Shown: positions 8,815 through 18,160 of the stretch, piece after piece
How positions within the stretch are numbered: position 1 is the stretch's first letter
Layout of the letters: each line of letters opens with the position of its first letter
Assembly: GCA_017446045.1 (NCBI GenBank)
Contig: JAFSRP010000010.1
Coordinates: 1 to 64,000, forward strand
Origin: Lachnospiraceae bacterium
GTDB lineage: Bacteria; Bacillota; Clostridia; Lachnospirales; Lachnospiraceae
DNA: 64,000 nt
Reading direction: 5' to 3'
Notes under the pieces: model-generated
What the model was told of the DNA's origin: nothing
Databases searched by the model: none
The model's input: the letters and a program-made list of their open reading frames with translations, nothing else
Program-made: the position numbers and the translations under genes

Positions 8815-10029
8815 ATGAAGAAACCACATTACGCATTTCTGATCTGCGCAGCGACCACACTGACATTTTTCTACGCAAACGGTCTGGGCTGCAACGCCTT
8901 TTCCATTTATATGCCCTATGTCCTGAAGGAGTACGGTATCTCCAATACCCAGTCTTCCTCGATCCTTCTGACCAGAAGTCTCTTCGGTTTTCTTGCAACG
9001 GCTGTATCGGGATGGTATTACAGGGCGTTCTCGCTTCGCAACGGTATATTGATCGCCGGCATTTCTACAGTGCTTGGCTATATCCTTTTCGGAACGGCAC
9101 CCGGATATGCGACGGTCTTAGCCGGCTCAGCTCTCGTCGGTGTCGGATTCGGCCTCGGCGCCACGCTCCCTGTATCCATGATGCTGAACCGTTGGTTCCG
9201 GCAAAAACGCAATACCGCCATGTCGATATCCGCTATGGGCAGCACCTTTGCTATGATCGGGATCCCGTCCCTCATTACCTGGGGTATACAGACGCACGGC
9301 CTGCGCCCGTCCTTCCTGGTTCATGCTGCCGCCATCGCGCTTTCCGCAGGCGTAGCCTTCCTGATCTTTCGGAGCGATCCCTCCGAGCTGGGACTGGAGC
9401 CTTATGGTTCCGATGCTGTTAAAGCAGCCGGAACCGCACAGGGAACAACGACAGTTCCCAAACAGCGTGTCATTACCCGTACTGACTGGCTCTGGCTGAT
9501 CCCCGCCCTTCTGCTGCTGGGTGCCGTCGCCAATCCGGGATATAACCACCTTTCCGTATTCCTTAACGGACAAAGCTTCACACCCGAGTCCATCGCGGTC
9601 GCATTTTCCATCGGATCCGCCTGCGCCTGTGCAGGTAAATTCCTCTTTGGAGTCATTGCGGACCGGTTTTCTACCTTTTACTGTAACTTCATTTACGGTT
9701 TCATGTCGATCGCCGGCCTGATATTGCTTTGTATCAGTCATTCCATCCCCGTCATGTATTGCGGTATGGCATTTTTCTGCACCGGCATAAGCATCGCCAT
9801 CACCGGTCCTCCCGCATGGGCAGGAGACTTAAGCGAACCGGAGCAGTATGATCTGACGATCCAGCGCTTCCAGAAGATGTATACACTGGGTTCTCTCGTC
9901 TTCACTCTGATGCCGGGCATGATCGCTGACCGCTGCGGCGGATCTTATCTCACAGCATTCTGGATCTTTACCGGCTTTACCGTATATCTGGTCGCGGCAG
10001 TGCAGCGGCAGTACATAAAGAACCGGTGA
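8815..10029 (+). CDS. MFS transporter (OFA/monocarboxylate-like)
   Basis: 404 residues with about 12 membrane spans in two halves joined by a hydrophilic loop (about 205-225). The general layout, including the loop-2/3-type segment and the GVGFGLGATLPVS stretch in TM4, resembles oxalate/formate-antiporter-like MFS proteins. The substrate cannot be assigned. The gene converges on larC, and a bidirectional terminator separates them. Since LarA-family enzymes act on 2-hydroxyacids, a hydroxyacid substrate is a tempting but unsupported guess. The SD is weak (GAGG 12 nt upstream). Confidence 0.85.
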   Translation: MKKPHYAFLICAATTLTFFYANGLGCNAFSIYMPYVLKEYGISNTQSSSILLTRSLFGFLATAVSGWYYRAFSLRNGILIAGISTVLGYILFGTAPGYATVLAGSALVGVGFGLGATLPVSMMLNRWFRQKRNTAMSISAMGSTFAMIGIPSLITWGIQTHGLRPSFLVHAAAIALSAGVAFLIFRSDPSELGLEPYGSDAVKAAGTAQGTTTVPKQRVITRTDWLWLIPALLLLGAVANPGYNHLSVFLNGQSFTPESIAVAFSIGSACACAGKFLFGVIADRFSTFYCNFIYGFMSIAGLILLCISHSIPVMYCGMAFFCTGISIAITGPPAWAGDLSEPEQYDLTIQRFQKMYTLGSLVFTLMPGMIADRCGGSYLTAFWIFTGFTVYLVAAVQRQYIKNR

Positions 10030-10086
10030 CGCAGCGGCTGTTCAGCAGTGAGAAATTCTGCCGGAGATCCACGCATTCCGGCGCAT

Positions 10087-10118
10087 AAAAAACAGGCAGG
10101 TCTTCCTGCCTGTTTTTT
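10087..10118. terminator. Bidirectional terminator between MFS gene and larC
   Basis: Perfect 14-base arms AAAAAACAGGCAGG and CCTGCCTGTTTTTT with a 4-nt loop. The A and T runs make it a terminator in both directions, serving the two convergent genes. Confidence 0.92.
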
Positions 10119-10135
10119 AATGAGGTAATGAATCT

Positions 10136-11386
10136 TTATTTCTCAGAATGCAGCTTTTCTTTCAATTTTGCGATACTGATTCCTTCTGCCGCGGCCGCTG
10201 CAGCCAGATCATCATACTCGTACTTTTCACGCACTGTGCCATACCCGCTCACTTTTTTCACACGGATATCCCCATAGTCCGTGTGCCGTGTTTCTACGCT
10301 GCGATCCAGGATATAGCGCGGCATTCTGGATTCGCGGATCCCGATGGTCGTCGTATGGACAAACATTGCCCTTATGACGGTTTCCTTTTTGTCAGGCGGA
10401 CACAGTACATGAAGGATGGTTCCCGGCCGGTTCTTTTTCATGAATGCCGGGATCCCGAAAACATCCACAGCGCCTGCTTCAAACAAGCGGTCGTAGGTAT
10501 ACCCGATCTCTTCCGCTGTCATGTCATCAATATTGCAGATCAGTTCAATGATCTCGTCAGTGGCGTTCCCAGACTCATTGCCGCATAAAGTATCTGCTGC
10601 TTCCCCCAAAATCGTGCGTACACAATTTGCGGTGTCAAAATCCTTCTTCCCCATGCCATAGCCGACTGCGTTTATCGTCATGACCGGCCGGTTCGCGAAC
10701 CGTGTGGCAAAGTGCTTCAGAAGCGCCGCGCCTGTGGGCGTGCAGAGTTCGGACAGGATACCGTTGTCATAAGTCGGGATGCCTTGCAGTATATATGCGG
10801 TTGCCGGTGCGGGGACGGGAAGGATGCCATGGGCACACTTCACTTTTCCGGTTCCGGTATTGACCGGTGACACGACCACCTCATCGGGAGCGAGCTTACG
10901 AATCAGCATGCAGACTGCAGTTACATCTGCGATCGCATCCATAGAGCCGACCTCGTGGAAATGGACCTGCCCGATGGGCATTCCGTGTACATGGCTCTCT
11001 GCCTCCGCGATCAGACGGTAGACAGCTTTGACATCCTTTCGGACTTTCGAAGGGATCTTTGCAAACGCAGACTTCAGATCAAAGGCAACAGCATGTTCAT
11101 CTGCATGCTCATCACCGTGGTCATGGGAATGTCCATGGTCATGGTCATGTCCGAACATTTCCGGTCCCTCTTCCCTGCCATTGACAAGGACCTTCATATG
11201 GGTTCCGGTGATCCCGCATTTAACAGAGACCTCCGGACGATACTCGATACCGGGAAGCCCCAGGGCATTCAGCTCGGCGACAACTTTCTCCCTGTCCGGA
11301 AACAGCTCCAGCAGTGCTGCGGTCAGCATATCGCCCGCGGCGCCCATGCCGCAGTCAATATAGAGTATCTTCTTTTTCATTTCCAT
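10136..11386 (-). CDS. larC: Nickel-pincer cofactor biosynthesis protein LarC (nickel insertase)
   Basis: 416 residues from the ATG at 11386, which follows an AGGAGA SD; an upstream in-frame start lacks one. The N-terminus YIDCGMGAAGDM is the LarC/DUF111 signature. A His-rich segment at about 80-98 (HDHDHGHSHDHG and following) is a likely nickel reservoir. Known LarC is a CTP-dependent cyclometallase that inserts Ni into the pyridinium bis-thiocarboxylate nucleotide. In Lactobacillus plantarum larC is split and read by frameshifting; here it is one continuous frame. Last gene of larE-larB-larC. Confidence 0.93.
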   Translation of the reverse strand: MEMKKKILYIDCGMGAAGDMLTAALLELFPDREKVVAELNALGLPGIEYRPEVSVKCGITGTHMKVLVNGREEGPEMFGHDHDHGHSHDHGDEHADEHAVAFDLKSAFAKIPSKVRKDVKAVYRLIAEAESHVHGMPIGQVHFHEVGSMDAIADVTAVCMLIRKLAPDEVVVSPVNTGTGKVKCAHGILPVPAPATAYILQGIPTYDNGILSELCTPTGAALLKHFATRFANRPVMTINAVGYGMGKKDFDTANCVRTILGEAADTLCGNESGNATDEIIELICNIDDMTAEEIGYTYDRLFEAGAVDVFGIPAFMKKNRPGTILHVLCPPDKKETVIRAMFVHTTTIGIRESRMPRYILDRSVETRHTDYGDIRVKKVSGYGTVREKYEYDDLAAAAAAEGISIAKLKEKLHSEK

Positions 11387-11443
11387 TTGAATTTCTCCTG
11401 AGTACATATAAGGTTTTATATCACGTCCGAACCAACCGGGGTT

Positions 11444-12202
11444 TTATGAATGCCTTTTCGCCTCATGATTGATCATGCTGGCAAGATATCCCGCACCGAA
11501 CCCGTTATCGATGTTGACGACCGAAACGCCGCTGGCGCAGGAATTCAGCATGGAAAGAAGGGCTGCGATCCCGCCGAAAGAAGCACCGTATCCCACACTG
11601 GTAGGCACTGCGATCACAGGACAGTCCGCCAAGCCGCCGAGGACACTTGCCAGAGCACCCTCCATCCCCGCGATCGCGACGATCACACTGGCACTCATGA
11701 TGACGTCAGTATGAGAAAGAAGGCGATGAATGCCCGCTACGCCGACATCATAGAGCCGGACCACTTCATTGCCCATGATCTCGGCAGTCAGGGCAGCCTC
11801 CTCCGCGACCGGGATATCGCTCGTCCCGCCGGTAGCGATCACGATCTTTCCGAGACCATCCGGCTTCGGAAGTGACCCGATGATCCCGATCCGGGCATCG
11901 GCATGATAGTCCAGAGCATGTTCCTTTCCAACGATCGCTGCCTTTTCCGCAGACAGCCGGGTGATCAGAACAGCATCCGTACCCTTCTCCTTCATGGCCT
12001 GAACGATCCCACCGATCTGTTCCGCTGTTTTTCCGGCACCATAGATCACCTCGGCCGCTCCCTGGCGGATCTTTCGATGATGGTCGACCATGGCGTATCC
12101 GAGATTCGTAAACGGTTCCTGCTTTATCTTCAGAGCTGCCTCATCAACGGACAGTTCCCCGTCACGGACAGATTCCAGTATGCGTCTGATTTCAGTATTC
12201 AT
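11444..12202 (-). CDS. larB: Nickel-pincer cofactor biosynthesis protein LarB
   Basis: 252 residues. The N-terminal half contains the [10 protein letters not shown] stretch and the C-terminal half is the PurE/NCAIR-mutase-like domain ([44 protein letters not shown]) characteristic of LarB. The known reaction is carboxylation of nicotinic acid adenine dinucleotide with hydrolysis of its phosphoanhydride, the first step of nickel-pincer nucleotide synthesis. It lies 54 bp after larE and 57 bp before larC on the same strand. Confidence 0.94.
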   Translation of the reverse strand: MNTEIRRILESVRDGELSVDEAALKIKQEPFTNLGYAMVDHHRKIRQGAAEVIYGAGKTAEQIGGIVQAMKEKGTDAVLITRLSAEKAAIVGKEHALDYHADARIGIIGSLPKPDGLGKIVIATGGTSDIPVAEEAALTAEIMGNEVVRLYDVGVAGIHRLLSHTDVIMSASVIVAIAGMEGALASVLGGLADCPVIAVPTSVGYGASFGGIAALLSMLNSCASGVSVVNIDNGFGAGYLASMINHEAKRHS

Positions 12203-12256
12203 AGATGATATCCACTCTCCTGCTTCATTATTTGACTGCGCTGTATTTCTGTTTCC

Positions 12257-13012
12257 TCAGTCCGGCCCGCTCCGGCTTTCAAGATCGAGCATTACCGAAG
12301 AATAGTATTTTCCGAGCTCAGTAAGGATCTCTTCCCGATGCTCCATCACTGTCTGCATGCAGGATCCCGGAACCTGCAGCCGTGCATGGCCGTCCAGATA
12401 GCGTACCCGGAAATCCTTCAGTCCCAGCTCTGCCAGATAAGTCTCCGCTGCCTCTGTTTTATGAAGGATCTCTGCTGTAATACGCGTCCCTGCGGGGACT
12501 CTGGTTGCCAGGCAGGCATAGGAAGGTTTGTCCCAGATAAACAAACCAGCTTCTCTGGAGAGTTCCCGGATCCTGGCCTTGGTCAGGCCGCATTCCCTTA
12601 AGGGAGAACGCACCGACAGCTCTTTAAGTGCCCGCATGCCGGGACGGTCTCCCGCATCATCCGAGGCATTGGTTCCATCGAGGATCAGGGTATAACCGTC
12701 TTCCGCAGCTGCCCGCAGGATGGTTCCGAAGATCCGCTGTTTACAGTAATAGCACCTGTCCGGAGGGTTTATCGTTACAGCTTCTGCAGACAATATATCC
12801 ACCCGGATCACCCGCATACGGATGCCGATCTCCTCTGCCAGTCTCCTGGCATCTTCCAGTTCAAATTCCGGCTGAAATGCGGACTTCACATAGTATGCCG
12901 TGACATCCTGTGCATACTGTTTCGCGGCATACAGAAGATAGGACGAATCCACACCGCCCGAAAAAGCGATGGCGGCTTTGCTGTTCTCTTTAAAAAAATC
13001 TCTGAGTTCCAT
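12257..13012 (-). CDS. larE: Sulfur transferase LarE (ATP-dependent, PP-loop)
   Basis: 251 residues. The PP-loop FSGGVDSS (17-24) marks an adenylating enzyme of the LarE family, which converts the two carboxylates of the cofactor precursor to thiocarboxylates. Three cysteines stand out: Cys87 and Cys90 in DRCYYCK and Cys167 in SYACLATR. The single-cysteine L. plantarum enzyme sacrifices its cysteine sulfur; three-cysteine homologues carry a [4Fe-4S] cluster, so this is probably a cluster-type LarE. First gene of the lar operon, with its own promoter. The SD is weak. Confidence 0.93.
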   Translation of the reverse strand: MELRDFFKENSKAAIAFSGGVDSSYLLYAAKQYAQDVTAYYVKSAFQPEFELEDARRLAEEIGIRMRVIRVDILSAEAVTINPPDRCYYCKQRIFGTILRAAAEDGYTLILDGTNASDDAGDRPGMRALKELSVRSPLRECGLTKARIRELSREAGLFIWDKPSYACLATRVPAGTRITAEILHKTEAAETYLAELGLKDFRVRYLDGHARLQVPGSCMQTVMEHREEILTELGKYYSSVMLDLESRSGPD

Positions 13013-13047
13013 TGCTGCACTTCATTTTTAAACAATAAAAGACACAC

Positions 13048-13065
13048 TCTTTCCTTCTGGAAAGA
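13048..13065 (-). promoter_or_regulatory. Hairpin in the larE leader
   Basis: Perfect 7-bp stem TCTTTCC/GGAAAGA with a TTCT loop, between the lar promoter and the larE start. No U-run follows directly, so it is not a convincing terminator; it could be an mRNA leader structure or the 3' end of ispD transcripts. Confidence 0.35.
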
Positions 13066-13090
13066 ATATGCCTTCATGGTCAATAAAACA

Positions 13091-13119
13091 AATATATAAT
13101 GCTTGTACCTGCCTGTCAA
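13091..13119 (-). promoter_or_regulatory. Promoter of the larE-larB-larC operon
   Basis: Minus-strand TTGACA (13119-13114), 17 bp, TATATT (13096-13091). The -35 overlaps the stop region of ispD. The predicted start site is about 70 bp upstream of larE, so lar genes need not depend on the tsa operon. Confidence 0.75.
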
Positions 13120-13844
13120 GCATTACCCATCTTCAGATATGCTTCTGCCAGGATCATGTCTTCCGGCGTCGTGATCTTGATGTTTCTTTTGTCCCCTGCG
13201 ATCAGCCGGACGTGACAGTCTGTCATATTTTCCACGATCACCGCATCATCCGTTATCTTGCTTTCATCAGTGCCATACTCCCGAATCGTTTTATACAGCG
13301 ATTCATAGGCTTCGTGGATCAGCGGGTAGGAAAAGGCCTGCGGGGTCTGGATGCTCCAAAGGGTCGACCGGTCCAGGGTCTCGGCGATAAAACCATGCGC
13401 ATTCGCCCGTTTGATCGTATCAGTTACGGGGACTGCCGCTACACAGGCACGAGTCAGCAGGACATACCTGCAGCAGCGTTCGATGAGATCATCCGTCAGC
13501 AATGGGCGCACACCGTCATGGATCAGAACATAGTCCGTATCTTCAGGCACACTCTTCAGGCCATTATAAACTGATTTAAAGCGCTGATCGCTTCCTTCCG
13601 TAATATTACGGACCTTACGGAACCCATTTTGCAGGCAGATCTGCAAGGCATCCTCTGTATCCCCTTTGGGAACGACCAGTACGACAGAGGAAATGTGCGC
13701 GTTGTTTTCAAAAGCCCTGAGACAATGTGCAACGACCGGCATACCGCAGAGATCCGCGAACTGTTTTTTAACAGATGAATGCATACGTGTCCCGCTGCCT
13801 GCTGCCATGACCAGCGCTGTATATTTAGGTGTGTTAACTGCCAT
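13116..13844 (-). CDS. ispD: 2-C-methyl-D-erythritol 4-phosphate cytidylyltransferase
   Basis: 242 residues. The nucleotide-binding signature ALVMAAGSGTRM and the conserved Lys in SSVKKQF are at the N-terminus; VLIHDGVRPL and AVPVTDTIK follow. IspD makes CDP-methylerythritol in the non-mevalonate isoprenoid pathway. It is 28 bp after tsaD and probably ends the tsaE operon. IspF is not next to it. Confidence 0.95.
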   Translation of the reverse strand: MAVNTPKYTALVMAAGSGTRMHSSVKKQFADLCGMPVVAHCLRAFENNAHISSVVLVVPKGDTEDALQICLQNGFRKVRNITEGSDQRFKSVYNGLKSVPEDTDYVLIHDGVRPLLTDDLIERCCRYVLLTRACVAAVPVTDTIKRANAHGFIAETLDRSTLWSIQTPQAFSYPLIHEAYESLYKTIREYGTDESKITDDAVIVENMTDCHVRLIAGDKRNIKITTPEDMILAEAYLKMGNA

Positions 13845-13872
13845 ACCAACCTTCTTTAAAAAAAATAATGAA

Positions 13873-14901
13873 TCAGTTTCCCAGTTTCAGATTCGGCTCA
13901 GCGTTCAGGAATGCATCATCCCTGACACCGTCCAGATATTCAAAATAGGCTGCTGAGGCTATCATGGCGGCATTGTCCGTGCAGTATACAGGCTCCGGAT
14001 AAAGACATTCCATACCCTTTGCTTCACAGGCTTCCCTCATCGATTCACGCAGCGTGCTGTTGGCACTTACACCGCCTGCGATCGCGACCTTCCGGATCCC
14101 AAAACTTTCGGCGCAGCGGATCGTCCGGCTGACCAGTGACTCCACGACCGCTTTCTGAAAGGAGGCACAGAGATCCGCGGTATTGATCTCCTCCCCTTTC
14201 ATCTGCGCCATATTGATATAGTTGAGAACTGCCGATTTCAGGCCTGAAAAAGTAAAGTCATACGGGTGGTCACGCACCTCTCCCCGTGGAAATTCGATCG
14301 CATGAGGATCTCCTTCGCGGGATGCCCGGTCCACCTTAGGACCGCCGGGATATCCGAGTCCGACAGCACGTGCCACCTTGTCAAAAGTCTCTCCTGCAGC
14401 GTCGTCCATGGTCCTTCCGACCAGTTCAAATTCCCGGTAGCCTCGTATGACCGCAAGATGGGTATGCCCGCCGCTGACGACAAGGCAGACGTAAGGCGGT
14501 TCAAGATCAGCATGAGTAATATAATTGGCAGCGATATGTCCTTCGATATGATGCACGCCGACCAGGGGTTTATGCAGTGCCCAAGCCAATGCTTTAGCCT
14601 CAGAAACACCGACCAGAAGGGCGCCCACCAGACCGGGACCTTTTGTGACCGCGATCACATCGATCCCGTCAAAACCGAGACCGGCTTCCTTTAAAGCCAG
14701 CCGGATCACTCCGTTGATATTTTCGCAGTGCAGCCTGGACGCGATCTCGGGGACCACGCCGCCGTAGACGGTATGAATATCTATCTGGGAAGAGATAACA
14801 TTGGACAAGACCTCCCTGCCGTTCCGGACCACAGCCGCAGCGGTTTCGTCACAGGAGCTTTCAATTCCCAGGATCGTTATGTTGTTTTCGGTCTCTGTCA
14901 T
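13873..14901 (-). CDS. tsaD: tRNA N6-adenosine threonylcarbamoyltransferase TsaD
   Basis: 342 residues from ATG 14901, preceded by an AGAGGAAAAAGG SD. The N-terminus [12 protein letters not shown], the metal-binding HHIEGH motif and VSGGHTHL are the family hallmarks, with SANSTLR and CTDNAAMIA near the C-terminus. TsaD transfers the threonylcarbamoyl group to A37 of ANN-decoding tRNAs together with TsaB and TsaE, which are encoded in the same cluster. Confidence 0.96.
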   Translation of the reverse strand: MTETENNITILGIESSCDETAAAVVRNGREVLSNVISSQIDIHTVYGGVVPEIASRLHCENINGVIRLALKEAGLGFDGIDVIAVTKGPGLVGALLVGVSEAKALAWALHKPLVGVHHIEGHIAANYITHADLEPPYVCLVVSGGHTHLAVIRGYREFELVGRTMDDAAGETFDKVARAVGLGYPGGPKVDRASREGDPHAIEFPRGEVRDHPYDFTFSGLKSAVLNYINMAQMKGEEINTADLCASFQKAVVESLVSRTIRCAESFGIRKVAIAGGVSANSTLRESMREACEAKGMECLYPEPVYCTDNAAMIASAAYFEYLDGVRDDAFLNAEPNLKLGN

Positions 14902-14944
14902 TATTGCCTTTTTCCTCTGACGGGCACCGTGAGGTGCCGGAGCA

Positions 14945-15868
14945 TCAGTCTTCATCAAAATTCAATTCCGCGATCATGCCGTCCTTCCCACACCGGACAT
15001 TCGGAAAGATCTTCTGCATCTCCTCGATATACTGTCTGGGGTTGGTCATGGAAGGACTGTAGTGTGTGTACCACATCTCCCGCGGAGGGATCTCCGCCTC
15101 TGCCGCCATATGCGCAGATTCCTGCATGGTCGTGTGCTTATATGCCCTTGCCTTATCCTGGCAGTCGGGATCCCCGTACATACCCTCACAGATAAAAAGA
15201 TCCGCATCTGAAGCCGCTCTGATAATATTGTCACACGGCCTCGTATCGGTAGTGTAAGTGACCTTGATGCCGCGCCGGTCCGGCCCCATTACCATTTCGG
15301 GACGATATGTCCTGCCGGTCTCTTTATCGGGAACGATCTCTCCCTTCTGCAGCCGATTCCAGAACTGCAGCGGAATGTTCTGCGCCTTTGCCGCCTCCGG
15401 ATCAAATCGCCCTTTTCTGGGAACTAAGACACTGTAGCCATAGCAGGGAATATTATGCTTTACACGGAAACACTGGATCTCATACGGTCCCAGCTTATAC
15501 TGCTCTGTATTCTGGTCAAGCTCGATAAACCGCAGTTCAAACGGAAGCTCGGGCGCAATACAGCGCAGGGAGCGGACTATATTGAAAAGTCCCTTCGGTC
15601 CGATCATGATCACGGGCTCTGTCCGATCGGCGTTGGCCATGTTGAGAAGCATGCCGGGCAGGCCGGATATATGGTCCGCATGATAATGTGTAAAACACAT
15701 GATGTCGATGGACTTGGGAGACCAGCCGATCTCCTTGAGCGCGATCTGCGTACCCTCACCACAGTCGATCAGTATATTGGATCCCTCGCTCCTCAGCATA
15801 AGGGCGGTCAGCCAGCGGTACGGCATGGGCGTCATCCCGCCGGTTCCGAGTAAACAGACATCTAACAT
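14945..15868 (-). CDS. rnz: Ribonuclease Z (tRNA 3' endonuclease, metallo-beta-lactamase fold)
   Basis: 307 residues, the length of bacterial RNase Z. The metal-binding motif is [13 protein letters not shown], with the N-terminal LLGTGG segment and C-terminal YTHYSP histidine; the CEGMYGD stretch is also typical. It trims the 3' trailer of tRNA precursors lacking encoded CCA, and the tRNAs in this window indeed lack genomic CCA. The start overlaps the end of rimI by 7 bp. A related phosphodiesterase function cannot be excluded. Confidence 0.88.
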   Translation of the reverse strand: MLDVCLLGTGGMTPMPYRWLTALMLRSEGSNILIDCGEGTQIALKEIGWSPKSIDIMCFTHYHADHISGLPGMLLNMANADRTEPVIMIGPKGLFNIVRSLRCIAPELPFELRFIELDQNTEQYKLGPYEIQCFRVKHNIPCYGYSVLVPRKGRFDPEAAKAQNIPLQFWNRLQKGEIVPDKETGRTYRPEMVMGPDRRGIKVTYTTDTRPCDNIIRAASDADLFICEGMYGDPDCQDKARAYKHTTMQESAHMAAEAEIPPREMWYTHYSPSMTNPRQYIEEMQKIFPNVRCGKDGMIAELNFDED

Positions 15869-16386
15869 AGGTACCTCATTATAACAGCGTTTTCAGGCGG
15901 ATCATGGTAGTATCCTCTCCTTACGCCTTCTTCCGTAAAACCCGCACCGCGATACATCGCACGCGCCGGAAAGTTGGTCTCGCGGACTTCCAAGAAAATG
16001 CAGCCGGCTTTTCTCCGCTGAGCCTCCTTTATGAGATCTTCGAGCAGCAGCTTCCCGATTCCTTCCCGTCTTCGGGCAGGATCTGTTGCGATCATAATGA
16101 TCTCGGCATCGTCAAAACAGCGGATCAGACCATAACCGCATACGGTCAGGACACCGTTGCTTTCTTCCGCGGCATGTCCGCCTTCCGGGAACTGTGTTCC
16201 TGGCTCGTCCTCCGATTCCTCTGTCGCAGCGACCAGATAGTCATATTCATTGGAGACATTGTCCGCGAATGCTTTTCTGCCCCAGCAGCTGCCTCCGAAT
16301 ACTGTGCCATCGATCTCCGCGATCCGGTCCAGTACAAGATCCCGAAATCCGGGGGGCGTATCCCTGTCAAGCTCCTCCAGCTTCAT
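15862..16386 (-). CDS. rimI: GNAT acetyltransferase, RimI type (ribosomal protein S18 alanine N-acetyltransferase)
   Basis: 174 residues. The acetyl-CoA-binding motif A appears as MIATDPARRREGIGKLLLE and motif B as FLEVRETNFPARAMYRGAGF. Position directly after tsaB, overlapping it by 4 bp, is the standard context of rimI in Firmicutes. A Glu/Gly-rich insertion (about 56-78) between the first and second strands is not typical. Confidence 0.9.
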   Translation of the reverse strand: MKLEELDRDTPPGFRDLVLDRIAEIDGTVFGGSCWGRKAFADNVSNEYDYLVAATEESEDEPGTQFPEGGHAAEESNGVLTVCGYGLIRCFDDAEIIMIATDPARRREGIGKLLLEDLIKEAQRRKAGCIFLEVRETNFPARAMYRGAGFTEEGVRRGYYHDPPENAVIMRYLC

Positions 16387-17231
16387 CGGGTCTCCGCCTT
16401 TTCCGGCCGGATAAGACCGCTCTGCATTTTCTTCAGGCTGTGCCTGCCGGCATCCTCCAAAGTGCCATCCTCCAGTTCTCTCTCCGCCTGGGATTTCCGA
16501 AGATACTCCGGCGCAAAATCGTCCGAATTCATCACCGCCTCATCGAAACAATCGATATTGTCTGCTCCCCGACTGCGGACATCCGCCGCGTTAATACCGT
16601 TCTTCTGCAGCCATTTGGTATAGAGCACGGAGCCCAGCAGCGCAACATCTGCGGCGCGCTGACGGTTCAGTCCTGCGGGTGCAAAAGCAACATCCCCCTG
16701 TATCTCGGCAGCCAGCGTTTCCGAATGCACCGGCACACCGTCTCCAAGGAAGAGGAAGCAGCTGTCCTCCTCCGGCACACATTCATTCAGGGCCGCGGTC
16801 AGTGCATGGATATCCCTCGCCTCTTCTTCCAAAAGTACAGCACCAGAACGATAAGCAGCACTGTAAACCTGTCCGCGCCGTGCATCCATGACCGGGCAGA
16901 TCACATCATCACTGATCAGACTCAGGGAATATGCCATCGCCTGCAGCGTAGAAACGCGTATGATCGGCAGCCCGGCCGCCAGCGCCAGGCCCTTAGCGGT
17001 AGCTGCACCGATCCTGAGCCCTGTAAACGAACCCGGTCCCGCGGACACAGCAATGGCATCAATATCCTCCAGAGAGATCCCGGCGATCTTCGTCATGCTC
17101 TCGAGCATCGGAAGCAAGGTCTCCGAATGCGTCAGTTTGTTGTTGACAGTAAACTCCGCTTTTAAAAGATCGTCCTCCACGATCGCTGCTGAAGCAACCA
17201 GGGCGGAAGACTCAATAGCCAGTATCTTCAT
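16383..17231 (-). CDS. tsaB: tRNA threonylcarbamoyladenosine biosynthesis protein TsaB
   Basis: 282 residues. N-terminal ILAIESSALVASAAIV and the VSAGPGSFTGLRIG motif identify TsaB, the inactive ASKHA partner that dimerises with TsaD. Overlaps tsaE and rimI by 4 bp each, so the genes are translationally coupled. It is longer than the E. coli protein, with a C-terminal extension. Confidence 0.94.
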   Translation of the reverse strand: MKILAIESSALVASAAIVEDDLLKAEFTVNNKLTHSETLLPMLESMTKIAGISLEDIDAIAVSAGPGSFTGLRIGAATAKGLALAAGLPIIRVSTLQAMAYSLSLISDDVICPVMDARRGQVYSAAYRSGAVLLEEEARDIHALTAALNECVPEEDSCFLFLGDGVPVHSETLAAEIQGDVAFAPAGLNRQRAADVALLGSVLYTKWLQKNGINAADVRSRGADNIDCFDEAVMNSDDFAPEYLRKSQAERELEDGTLEDAGRHSLKKMQSGLIRPEKAETR

Positions 17232-17686
17232 ACGCTGTTCCCCCTGCCGATGTCTGCCGGTATAGTGCCAAGGATCTCTATCTCACGATAATCCGGCCCC
17301 TTATGGAAATCACGACTGATATTGACCTGTACCGCATCCCCGGGAATCAGCTCTTCGATCAGTTTCGACCACTCGATCAGACAGACGCCGTCGCCGTAAA
17401 AATATTCCTCATATCCAAGGGCATCCATCTCGCCCGGGTCGCCGATCCGATATACATCAAAATGATAGAGCGGCAGACGCCCCTCCGTATATTCTTTGAT
17501 AATGGTAAATGTAGGAGAGGTCACCGGCTCATGTATCCCAAGTCCATCCGCAAATCCTCTGGCAAATACGGTCTTGCCCACGCCGAGATCTCCGTTCAGG
17601 CAATAGATCTGTCCGGGGCCTGCCTCACGTCCAAGCATGCTCCCGATCGCAAAGGTTTCCTCTTCAGAATAACTTTCTATCCTCAT
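17228..17686 (-). CDS. tsaE: tRNA threonylcarbamoyladenosine biosynthesis ATPase TsaE
   Basis: 152 residues. Walker A is GDLGVGKT, followed by the family motif VTSPTFTIIKEY and HFDVYRI; IEWSKL lies near the C-terminus. TsaE hydrolyses ATP to reset the TsaBD complex. First gene of the tsaE-tsaB-rimI-rnz-tsaD-ispD operon. The ATG lies only about 3 nt after the predicted transcription start and has no SD, so translation may be leaderless. Confidence 0.95.
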   Translation of the reverse strand: MRIESYSEEETFAIGSMLGREAGPGQIYCLNGDLGVGKTVFARGFADGLGIHEPVTSPTFTIIKEYTEGRLPLYHFDVYRIGDPGEMDALGYEEYFYGDGVCLIEWSKLIEELIPGDAVQVNISRDFHKGPDYREIEILGTIPADIGRGNSV

Positions 17687-17695
17687 AACCCTACT

Positions 17696-17724
17696 ATTAT
17701 ATATATTTTCTTCTTTGCTTGCAA
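17696..17724 (-). promoter_or_regulatory. Promoter of the tsaE operon
   Basis: Minus-strand TTGCAA (17724-17719), 17 bp, TATAAT (17701-17696). Predicted +1 near 17689, three bases before the tsaE ATG. The TTGCAA hexamer is its own reverse complement and also serves the opposite promoter. Confidence 0.75.
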
Positions 17725-17747
17725 GTCAGGAAAAATAATGATACCAT
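17719..17747 (+). promoter_or_regulatory. Divergent promoter sharing the -35 box with the tsaE promoter
   Basis: Plus-strand TTGCAA (17719-17724), 17 bp, TACCAT (17742-17747). Predicted +1 at about 17754, next to the ATG of the small membrane gene. Confidence 0.5.
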
Positions 17748-17754
17748 ATAGGCT

Positions 17755-18126
17755 ATGAATAAGACTGCAGACAAAAATCCCGCAGCCGCACTGGCCCGGT
17801 ACAGTGTATGGAGCGCGCTTTTCGGCGTGCTTTCTTACCTGTTCTTTTTCCCGAATGGTATATATTACTGTTTCTTCCTGGGCGTAATGGCACTGACTGC
17901 CGGCATTCTTGCCAGGAAAAGCGGCATACATAACAGCCGCACAACGGCAGGCATCCTGGTGGGCGTTTTCGATATCCTGCTCGGCCTGGCTGCATTTTAT
18001 GGAATGTATGTCATCTACAGTTCCCTGTCGGATCCGGTCATGGGGCCGAAGGTCACACACATGATCATCCAGATCCTGGAGCAGAACGGACTTACATTGA
18101 GTTCATTTACAAGGGTAATGTACTGA
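17755..18126 (+). CDS. Small membrane protein (DUF4190-like)
   Basis: 123 residues with about three hydrophobic segments (about 20-37, 38-50, 64-87) around a short positively charged loop, ILARKSGIHNSRTTAGI. This resembles the DUF4190-type layout and recalls the protein encoded at 45288-45650. Function unknown. No SD precedes the ATG; predicted transcription starts at the initiation codon. Confidence 0.7.
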   Translation: MNKTADKNPAAALARYSVWSALFGVLSYLFFFPNGIYYCFFLGVMALTAGILARKSGIHNSRTTAGILVGVFDILLGLAAFYGMYVIYSSLSDPVMGPKVTHMIIQILEQNGLTLSSFTRVMY

Positions 18127-18160
18127 GGCGGAAGATCATCCGCAAGAATTCGGAAAGTGC

